From Accumulibacter sp. (GTDB taxonomy: Bacteria > Pseudomonadota > Gammaproteobacteria > Burkholderiales > Rhodocyclaceae): a DNA stretch of 6,935 nt. The stretch spans positions 1-6,935 of the forward strand of contig DPSD01000354.1 of assembly GCA_003538495.1 (NCBI GenBank). Direction: 5' to 3'. A program made the position numbers and the translations under genes. The notes below the pieces were generated by a model. The model had not been told where the DNA came from. It saw nothing but the letters and a program-made list of their open reading frames with translations, and ran no database searches. Position 1 is the first letter of the stretch, and each line of letters opens with the position of its first letter. Positions 1-5,249 of the stretch are shown one piece after another.

Positions 1-2016
1 TTCACCAACAAGGCGGCGAAGGAAATGCAGGCACGCCTGGCGGCGCTGCTGCCGATCAATACCCGCGGAATGTGGATCGGGACCTTTCACGGCCTGTGCA
101 ACCGCTTCCTGCGCGCGCACCACCTTGAGGCCGGGCTGTCCGCGCAGTTCCAGATTCTCGATTCGTCCGACCAGCTGGCGGCGATCAAGCGCCTGCTGAA
201 GAATCTCGGCGTCGACGACGAGAAGTTTCCGCCGCGCGAGCTGATGCACTTCATCAACGCGCACAAGGAGCAGGGGATTCGCGCCACCCAGGCCGAGGCC
301 TACGACAGCTATACCAGCCGCCGCATCGAGCTCTATACCGAGTATGAAGGACAGTGCCAGCGTGAAGGGGTGGTCGATTTCGCCGAGCTGCTGCTGCGCT
401 CGTATGAACTGCTGCAGCGCAACGAACCCCTGTGCCAGCACTACCAGGCGCGCTTCCGGCACATCCTGGTCGACGAATTCCAGGATACCAACCGCCTCCA
501 GTACGCCTGGCTGAAACTGCTCGCCGGCCGCGGCGGCGCCCGCTCGCCGGCGACCGCGGCTGGCGCCTGGATCTTCGCGGTCGGTGACGACGATCAGTCG
601 ATCTACGCTTTCCGGGGCGCGGAGATCGGCAACATGCGCGACCTGCAGCGCGAATTCGAGCTGCCCAACGTCATCCGGCTGGAGCAGAACTACCGCTCGC
701 ACGGCAATATCCTCGACGCCGCCAACGCGCTGATCAAGCAGAACAGCGGCCGCCTTGGCAAGAATCTGTGGACCGAAGCCGGCGCCGGCGAGCCGATTCG
801 CGTTTTCGAGGGCTATTCGGACATCGCCGAGGCGCGCTTCATCGTCGAGGAAATTTCCGAACTGGTGCGCGAAGGCGTGTCGCGGCAACAAATCGCGCTG
901 CTCTATCGCTCCAACGCCCAGTCGCGCGTCCTCGAACACGAGTTGGTCAGGCTTGGCGTACCGTACCGGATCCATGGCGGCCTGCGCTTCTTCGACCGGC
1001 AGGAGGTCAAGCACGCGCTCGCCTACCTGCGCCTGCTGGCCAACCCGGACGACGACACCGCATTCGCGCGGGTGGTCAATTTCCCGACCCGCGGGATCGG
1101 CAATCGCACTATCGAGGCGCTGCAGGAAAGCGCTCAGCGGACCAATTCGAGCCTCTATAACGCGGCAGCGGCTCTGGCCGGCAAGGCCGGCGCGGCGGTG
1201 GCCCGCTTCATCCGGCTGCTCGAAACCCTGCGCGGCGAAGCGAGAGACCTCGCGCTTCCGGAAGTGATCGACCGGATCATCGAGCAAAGCGGCCTGCGCC
1301 AGCACTATCTGGCCGAAAAGGAAGGCCAGGACCGACTCGAGAACCTCGACGAACTGATCAACGCGGCGACCAGCTTCCTGCACGAGGATGAGCAGTCCCG
1401 GCCCGCCGGCGATGAGCTCGCGGATGGCGGCCCGCTGGCGTCGTTCCTGGCGCACGCCTCTCTCGAAGCCGGCGAGCACCAGGCCGGCGAGGGGCAGGAA
1501 GCGGTCCAGTTGATGACCGTGCATGCCGCCAAGGGCCTGGAGTTCGACGTGGTCTTCATCACCGGCCTCGAACAGGGTCTGTTCCCGCACGAAAATGCCG
1601 CGCAGGAACGCGATGGCCTGGAGGAGGAGCGTCGCCTGATGTACGTCGCCGTCACCCGGGCGCGCCACCGCCTCTATCTGACGCACGCGCAGACGCGGAT
1701 GCTGCACGGGCAGACCCGCTACTGCCTGCCGTCGGGCTTTCTCGACGAACTGCCGGTGGAACTGCTGCGCAAGATCAACAGCGGGACCGCCAGCGCGCCA
1801 GCGGCGCCAACCCGCTCCGCGGCTGGCGCCGGCTGGCAACAGGCGCCAGCAGCCAACGGCCTGCGGATCGGCCAGAACGTTCGTCATGCACGCTTCGGTC
1901 TCGGAGTGATCGTCGCCGCCGAGGGCGCCGGTGTCGAAGCCCGCGTCCAGGTCAATTTTGGCGCCAGCGGCATGAAGTGGCTGGCCCTCGAGTACGCCAA
2001 GCTGACGCCGGCGTGA
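1..2016 (+). CDS. uvrD: UvrD-type ATP-dependent DNA helicase (helicase II), 5' end missing
   Basis: Superfamily 1A 3'-5' DNA helicase, which in nucleotide excision and mismatch repair unwinds the nicked strand and removes UvrC and the excised fragment. The frame is open from base 1 and reads FTNKAAKEM (motif Ia), so codon 9 (ATG at 25) is internal. About 60 residues including Walker A lie upstream. Residues counted from base 1: motif II DEFQDT 158-163, motif III GDDDQSIYAFRG 195-206, motif IV QNYRS 229-233, motif V TVHAAKGLEF 506-515, motif VI YVAVTRAR 548-555 with the arginine finger at R553. An Ala/Pro-rich linker (about 590-620) leads to a C-terminal Tudor-like domain (about 622-671, VRHARFGLGVI then KWLALEYAKL), typical of UvrD/PcrA. 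The 671 residues seen plus ~60 give ~730, close to E. coli UvrD at 720. The Tudor tail and overall length favour UvrD over Rep. The gene looks intact apart from the window edge. Confidence 0.93.
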   Translation, partial: FTNKAAKEMQARLAALLPINTRGMWIGTFHGLCNRFLRAHHLEAGLSAQFQILDSSDQLAAIKRLLKNLGVDDEKFPPRELMHFINAHKEQGIRATQAEAYDSYTSRRIELYTEYEGQCQREGVVDFAELLLRSYELLQRNEPLCQHYQARFRHILVDEFQDTNRLQYAWLKLLAGRGGARSPATAAGAWIFAVGDDDQSIYAFRGAEIGNMRDLQREFELPNVIRLEQNYRSHGNILDAANALIKQNSGRLGKNLWTEAGAGEPIRVFEGYSDIAEARFIVEEISELVREGVSRQQIALLYRSNAQSRVLEHELVRLGVPYRIHGGLRFFDRQEVKHALAYLRLLANPDDDTAFARVVNFPTRGIGNRTIEALQESAQRTNSSLYNAAAALAGKAGAAVARFIRLLETLRGEARDLALPEVIDRIIEQSGLRQHYLAEKEGQDRLENLDELINAATSFLHEDEQSRPAGDELADGGPLASFLAHASLEAGEHQAGEGQEAVQLMTVHAAKGLEFDVVFITGLEQGLFPHENAAQERDGLEEERRLMYVAVTRARHRLYLTHAQTRMLHGQTRYCLPSGFLDELPVELLRKINSGTASAPAAPTRSAAGAGWQQAPAANGLRIGQNVRHARFGLGVIVAAEGAGVEARVQVNFGASGMKWLALEYAKLTPA

Positions 2017-2113
2017 GCGATCAGCGATCACCTCGGAGTTTCCTGGCGAACGCCCGCGCGGTCCCGCGAATGGACTCGAAATCCGGCGGCGACCGTTCGA
2101 TACCCACCGTTGC

Positions 2114-2122
2114 TGTGGATAA
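2114..2122 (-). promoter_or_regulatory. DnaA box (perfect consensus match)
   Basis: The + strand reads TGTGGATAA, which on the - strand is TTATCCACA, the high-affinity DnaA-binding consensus. It lies in the non-coding gap about 100 bases after the uvrD stop and 130 bases before the next start. A partial copy of the TGTG core follows at 2126-2134, and a TCCACA core in the opposite orientation lies at 2162-2167. Both are weak as 9-mers. One strong box could be a DnaA-responsive regulatory site or a titration site. There is no AT-rich unwinding region or box cluster to suggest an origin. A 9-mer can also occur by chance, so function is unproven. Confidence 0.45.
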
Positions 2123-2157
2123 GTCTGTGCAAGAGGGTGTCGCTTTGCCCCGCAAGT

Positions 2158-2180
2158 GACCTCCACAACAGGTCTTTTTT
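2158..2180 (+). terminator. Candidate Rho-independent terminator after uvrD
   Basis: GACCT (2158-2162) pairs with AGGTC (2170-2174) around a 7-base loop, followed directly by six T's (2175-2180). The hairpin-plus-U-tract layout and the position about 140 bases after the uvrD stop fit an intrinsic terminator. The stem is only 5 bp, so it would be weak, and in a genome this GC-rich it may be only partly efficient. Confidence 0.4.
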
Positions 2181-2184
2181 GCGC

Positions 2185-2214
2185 TTGCTCAATAAGCGGG
2201 CACCGCACTAGACT
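2185..2214 (+). promoter_or_regulatory. Candidate sigma70 promoter for the qorA-TAXI-parA unit
   Basis: TTGCTC (2185-2190, 3/6 to the -35 consensus) and TAGACT (2209-2214, 4/6 to the -10 consensus) are 18 bases apart, and the -10 lies 29 bases before the ATG at 2244. The predicted transcript would start near 2221 and carry a short leader with the Shine-Dalgarno sequence. The position directly after the putative terminator supports it, but both hexamers are imperfect. CGCTT (2182-2186) and AAGCG (2194-2198) form a short inverted repeat overlapping the -35. Confidence 0.4.
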
Positions 2215-2230
2215 GTGACGCTGGACCATT

Positions 2231-2237
2231 GAAGGAG
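2231..2237 (+). promoter_or_regulatory. qorA: Shine-Dalgarno sequence that fixes the qorA start
   Basis: GAAGGAG lies 6 bases before ATG 2244. It decides the start: an in-frame TTG at 2229 would put this ribosome-binding site inside the gene, and MPFAIRIHH is a natural beginning for this protein family. Confidence 0.8.
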
Positions 2238-2243
2238 ATCGTC

Positions 2244-3218
2244 ATGCCATTTGCCATCCGTATCCACCACCCCGGTGGGCCCGAAGCGATGAGCTGGGAG
2301 GAGGTCGAGGTCGGGAACCCGGCGCCCGGCGAGGCGCGTGTTCGTCACGAGGCGGTCGGGCTCAACTTCATTGACGTCTATCATCGCAGCGGCCTCTATC
2401 CGCTGCCCTTGCCGAGCGGACTCGGCCTCGAAGCGGCGGGGGTCGTCGAAGCGGTCGGCGAGGGGGTCACCGAGGTGGGTGCCGGCGACCGGGTCGCCTA
2501 CGCCGGTGGCCCGGTCGGTGCCTACAGCGAGCTGCGCTGCCTGCCCGCCCACCGGCTGCTCAAACTGCCCGAGGCGATCGGTTCGCGCACCGCCGCGGCA
2601 ATGATGCTGCAGGGCCTGACCAGCGCCTACCTGCTGCTCCGGACCTACCGGGTACAGGCCGGCGACACGGTGCTGATCCACGCCGTCGCCGGCGGGGTCG
2701 GGCTGATTGCCTGCCAGTGGGCCAAGGCGCTGGGCGCAACGGTGATCGGCACGGTGTCGAGCCCGGCCAAGGCGGCGCTGGCGCACGCCCACGGTTGCGA
2801 CCACATCATCGACTACAGCCGCGAGGATTTCGCGCCGCTGGTGCGCGAGATCACCGGCGGCGAAGGCGTCGCGGTGGTCTACGACGGCGTCGGCAAGGAC
2901 ACCTTCGCCGGCTCGCTCGACAGCCTGCGGACCTGCGGCATGCTGGTCTGCCTCGGCAATGCCTCCGGCCCGGTGCCGCCCTTCGACCCGCTGCTGCTGT
3001 CGCAGAAGGGCTCGCTGTTCCTGACCCGGCCGACCCTGATGCATTACACGGCGAAGCGTGCCGACCTGGTCGCGCTGGGCAGCGAATTGTTCGATGTCGT
3101 CGGTTCCGGCAAGGTCAAGATCGAGGTCAACCAGACTTACCCACTGCCCGACGTGGCCAGCGCACATCGTGACCTGGCCGCGCGCAAGCTTACCGGATCG
3201 ACGATCCTGCTGCCTTGA
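2244..3218 (+). CDS. qorA: NADPH:quinone oxidoreductase, QOR/zeta-crystallin type (medium-chain dehydrogenase/reductase)
   Basis: Cytosolic, zinc-free member of the medium-chain dehydrogenase/reductase superfamily. Characterised relatives reduce quinones with NADPH, but the physiological substrate is often uncertain. The protein has 324 residues against 327 for E. coli QorA. The N-terminal GroES-like domain holds GLNFIDVYHRSGLYPLPLPS and the GLEAAGVVEAVGEGV strand-turn. The Rossmann domain has the nucleotide-binding loop AVAGGVG at 147-153, followed by GLIACQWAKALGA, and later the family segments VVYDGVGKDTF and QKGSLFLTRPTL. The cysteine cluster of zinc alcohol dehydrogenases is absent. The start is ATG 2244, chosen by the strong Shine-Dalgarno sequence upstream. 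It is the first gene of a three-gene unit: its stop (TGA 3216-3218) shares one base with the ATG of the next gene. Nothing in the sequence links its chemistry to the two genes downstream. The family call is firm; the exact substrate is not. Confidence 0.9.
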   Translation: MPFAIRIHHPGGPEAMSWEEVEVGNPAPGEARVRHEAVGLNFIDVYHRSGLYPLPLPSGLGLEAAGVVEAVGEGVTEVGAGDRVAYAGGPVGAYSELRCLPAHRLLKLPEAIGSRTAAAMMLQGLTSAYLLLRTYRVQAGDTVLIHAVAGGVGLIACQWAKALGATVIGTVSSPAKAALAHAHGCDHIIDYSREDFAPLVREITGGEGVAVVYDGVGKDTFAGSLDSLRTCGMLVCLGNASGPVPPFDPLLLSQKGSLFLTRPTLMHYTAKRADLVALGSELFDVVGSGKVKIEVNQTYPLPDVASAHRDLAARKLTGSTILLP

Positions 3219-4552
3219 TGGAGCGCCTGCGCGCCAGGCTGGTCGCTGTCCGCTACCTGCTGGCCACCGCCTGGCCGATCGTCCTGATCACGGCGATCGG
3301 CCTGGTCGTCGCCTATCAGTTCGTCGAACCCGAGCCGCCGCGCAGCATGACCATCAGCACCGGCAGCGAAGCCGGCGCCTACTTTGCCTATGCGCAACGT
3401 TACGCGCCGTTGCTGGCCGCCAAGGGGATCACCCTCGAGATCATGACCTCGGCGGGTTCGCTCGAGAACCTCGCCCGGCTGGACAAGGACGAAGCCGACA
3501 TCGCTTTCGTCCAGGGCGGCATCCTGCCGCCGACCGACGACCCGGAATCGAGTCACCTGCGTTCGCTGGGCAGCGTCTCCTACGAGCCGGTGTGGGTCTT
3601 CTATCGCGGCCCGCGGCGGATCACCAGGCTGCACCAGCTGGCCGGCCAGCGGATCGCCGTCGGCGAGGAAGGGAGCGGCATTCGCGGACTGGCGCTGCAG
3701 TTGCTCGCGGCCAACGAGATCCCGCCCGACAGCCCGAAGCTGCTGGCGATGGGCAGCCTCGACGCGGCCGAAGCGCTGCAGCAGGGCCGCATCGACGCGG
3801 TGTTCATCGTCGCCGCGCAGGAAGCGCCGGTGGTGCAGGTGCTGCTGCGCTCGCCGGGTCTGCAGCTGCTCAGCTTCAGCCAGGCCGACGCCTACCTGCG
3901 GCTTTTTCCCTTCCTGTCGAAAATCGTCCTGCCGCGCGGGGTGGTCAATCTGGTCAGCGACGTGCCGCCGCGCGATACCGTATTGCTGGCAACCACCGCC
4001 AACGTCGTCGTTCGCGACGATCTGCACCCGGCGCTGGCCAACCTGGTGCTGCAGGCGATGACCGAAGTCAACGGCAAGAGCGGCTTCTTCCAGCACGCTG
4101 GCGAGTTTCCCGCGTACAAGGACCAGAGTCTGGTCCTGTCGGACGACGCCGGGCGCTATTACAAGTCGGGACCGCCATTTCTGCAGCGCTACCTGCCTTT
4201 CTGGCTGGCGGTGCTGGTCGAGCGGCTGTTCGTGATGGCGCTGCCGCTGGTGATGCTGTCGCTGCCGCTATTGAAGTTCGCGCCGGCGCTCTACAGCTGG
4301 CGCGTGCGGTCGCGGATCTTCCGTTGCTACGGCGACCTGAAGTTCCTCGAAAACGATCTGCGCAACCATTACCAGCCGGCGCGCCATGACGAGTATGTCC
4401 GTCGCCTCGACGGCATCGAGGACGACGCCTATTCACGCAATATCCCTCTGGGCTATACCGATCTGCTTTACACTTTGCGCGAGCACATCAACCTGGTTCG
4501 TGACAAGCTGCGACATCTCGGCACGACCCACGACAAGGACAATCACGCATGA
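3218..4552 (+). CDS. Membrane-anchored TAXI-family (TRAP-type) solute-binding protein
   Basis: A 444-residue protein with a TAXI-type periplasmic binding domain, the family of TRAP-transporter receptors that capture small organic anions. A basic N-terminus (MERLRARL) precedes a hydrophobic helix at about 14-34, probably an uncleaved anchor. The binding domain begins MTISTGSEAGAYFAYAQRY and contains SAGSLENLARLDKDEADIAFVQGG, typical of TAXI proteins. A second hydrophobic stretch (about 326-353, with a Glu-Arg pair at 335-336) is followed by an arginine-rich segment (YSWRVRSRIFRCYGDL) and a ~90-residue polar tail ending near HDKDNHA. Charges put both ends in the cytoplasm and the binding domain in the periplasm. 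Ordinary TAXI receptors are soluble and cleaved, so this is the bitopically anchored subclass. No TRAP membrane subunits (DctQ/DctM) are adjacent. Start ATG 3218 overlaps the qorA stop by one base and has no clear Shine-Dalgarno, suggesting coupled translation. A TTG at 3215 is a less likely start. The ligand is unknown. Confidence 0.82.
   Translation: MERLRARLVAVRYLLATAWPIVLITAIGLVVAYQFVEPEPPRSMTISTGSEAGAYFAYAQRYAPLLAAKGITLEIMTSAGSLENLARLDKDEADIAFVQGGILPPTDDPESSHLRSLGSVSYEPVWVFYRGPRRITRLHQLAGQRIAVGEEGSGIRGLALQLLAANEIPPDSPKLLAMGSLDAAEALQQGRIDAVFIVAAQEAPVVQVLLRSPGLQLLSFSQADAYLRLFPFLSKIVLPRGVVNLVSDVPPRDTVLLATTANVVVRDDLHPALANLVLQAMTEVNGKSGFFQHAGEFPAYKDQSLVLSDDAGRYYKSGPPFLQRYLPFWLAVLVERLFVMALPLVMLSLPLLKFAPALYSWRVRSRIFRCYGDLKFLENDLRNHYQPARHDEYVRRLDGIEDDAYSRNIPLGYTDLLYTLREHINLVRDKLRHLGTTHDKDNHA
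4535..4539 (+). promoter_or_regulatory. Ribosome-binding site for the ParA-like gene
   Basis: AAGGA lies 9 bases before ATG 4549, inside the last codons of the TAXI gene. It supports the 4-base overlap start (ATGA, 4549-4552) and allows some translation independent of coupling. Confidence 0.6.
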
Positions 4553-5175
4553 AATCCTTCCTGATTGCCAATCCAAAGGGTGGTTCGGGGAAATCGACGC
4601 TGGCGATCAACCTGGCCGGCCATCTGGCCCGCAGTGGCCAACGGGTGATGCTCGGCGACGTCGACCGCCAGCAGTCGTCGCGCGAGTGGCTGCGCCTGCG
4701 GCCGAAGCTGCTGCCGGCCATTCGCAGCTGGGAGATCGAACCCGGCAAGACCGCCCGGCCGCCGAAGGGCACCACGCACGTGGTCCTCGACACGCCGGCG
4801 GCGCTGCACGGAAAAGCGCTCGACAACGTCGTCAAGCACGTCAACCGGGTGCTCGTCCCGGTGCAGCCCTCGCTGTTCGACATGCTCGCGACGCGCCATT
4901 TTCTCGAAGCCCTGCTGGCCGAGAAAGCGGTCCGCAACGAGCACGCTTTCGTCGCCGTGGTCGGCATGCGGGTCGATCCGCGTACCCGCGCTGCGACCGA
5001 GCTGGAGCGCTTCCTCGAGAAGTTCGACCTGCCGGTGCTCACCTATCTGCGCAACACCCAGCTCTATGTGCAGACCACGATGAACGGAATGACGATGTTC
5101 GACCTCTCGCCATCGCGCGCCGCCAAGGACCTCGAGCAGTGGCAGCCGATCATCGACTGGGTCAATAACAGCTAA
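4549..5175 (+). CDS. Short ParA/MinD-family ATPase (orphan)
   Basis: A 208-residue P-loop ATPase of the ParA/MinD (SIMIBI) class. Such proteins dimerise on ATP and position cargo such as plasmids, chemotaxis arrays, carboxysomes or division proteins on the nucleoid or membrane. Visible motifs: deviant Walker A KGGSGKST at 10-17 with signature lysine K10 and catalytic-loop K15; Walker A' region GDVDRQQSSREW at 36-47 with D39; Walker B VVLDTPAAL at 78-86 with D81; then VLVPVQPSLFDMLAT and the C-terminal block VVGMRVDPRTRA. The length and lack of an N-terminal helix-turn-helix match type Ib plasmid ParA and PpfA/ParC-like positioning ATPases, not chromosomal Soj or large plasmid ParA. No C-terminal amphipathic membrane helix like that of MinD is evident. 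There is no ParB-like gene beside it: downstream is dnaE. The gene overlaps the TAXI gene by 4 bases, so the two are probably made together. The cargo is unknown. Confidence 0.85.
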   Translation: MKSFLIANPKGGSGKSTLAINLAGHLARSGQRVMLGDVDRQQSSREWLRLRPKLLPAIRSWEIEPGKTARPPKGTTHVVLDTPAALHGKALDNVVKHVNRVLVPVQPSLFDMLATRHFLEALLAEKAVRNEHAFVAVVGMRVDPRTRAATELERFLEKFDLPVLTYLRNTQLYVQTTMNGMTMFDLSPSRAAKDLEQWQPIIDWVNNS

Positions 5176-5202
5176 GCACCGCCCCCGCCGCTGCCGCTGC
5201 CG

Positions 5203-5235
5203 CCGGCAATCGCCGCGTTCGGGCGGCCGCGCCGG
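5203..5235 (+). other. GC-rich fold-back between the ParA gene and dnaE
   Basis: GCCGC (5212-5216) pairs with GCGGC (5223-5227) around a 6-base loop, and outside it CCGGC (5203-5207) can pair with GCCGG (5231-5235) across a small internal bulge. No T-run follows, so it is not a standard intrinsic terminator. It could slow read-through into dnaE or simply reflect the extreme GC content of this 74-base gap. Confidence 0.3.
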
Positions 5236-5237
5236 GG

Positions 5238-5243
5238 TAAAAT
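5238..5243 (+). promoter_or_regulatory. dnaE: -10 promoter element for dnaE
   Basis: TAAAAT matches 5 of 6 bases of the sigma70 -10 consensus and is the only AT-rich patch in a very GC-rich gap. It ends 6 bases before the dnaE ATG, so transcription would be expected to begin at or next to the A of the start codon. No good -35 is visible at the normal distance (5215-5220 reads GCGTTC). Confidence 0.5.
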
Positions 5244-5249
5244 GGCGGG

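Noticed and set aside
1977..2159. 60-codon + strand frame running from the uvrD end into the gap
   Set aside because: Begins inside the uvrD Tudor domain in another frame and has no ribosome-binding site or recognisable content.
2017..2243. Possible replication origin because of the DnaA box
   Set aside because: Only one good box, no AT-rich unwinding element, and none of the usual origin neighbours (dnaA, dnaN, gidA, rpmH) in the window.
2229..2243. TTG start giving a five-residue N-terminal extension of QorA
   Set aside because: The Shine-Dalgarno sequence would fall inside the coding sequence; ATG 2244 has ideal spacing and the family-typical N-terminus.
2208..3167. 319-codon open frame on the - strand opposite qorA
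   Set aside because: Complement of a clear QorA coding sequence, with low-complexity Arg/Gln/Asp/Gly-rich translation and no recognisable domain.
3137..4096. 319-codon open frame on the - strand opposite the TAXI gene
   Set aside because: Same kind of GC-driven shadow; it crosses the qorA/TAXI junction and has no domain or plausible ribosome-binding context.
3058..4389. 443-codon + strand frame overlapping qorA and the TAXI gene
   Set aside because: Out of frame with both real genes, and its translation is Arg/Ala/Gly-rich repeats without motifs. The TAXI frame has conserved family motifs.
5184..5206. CCGCTG-like triplet repetition after the ParA gene
   Set aside because: Too short and imperfect to be a true microsatellite; expected in a gap of this GC content.
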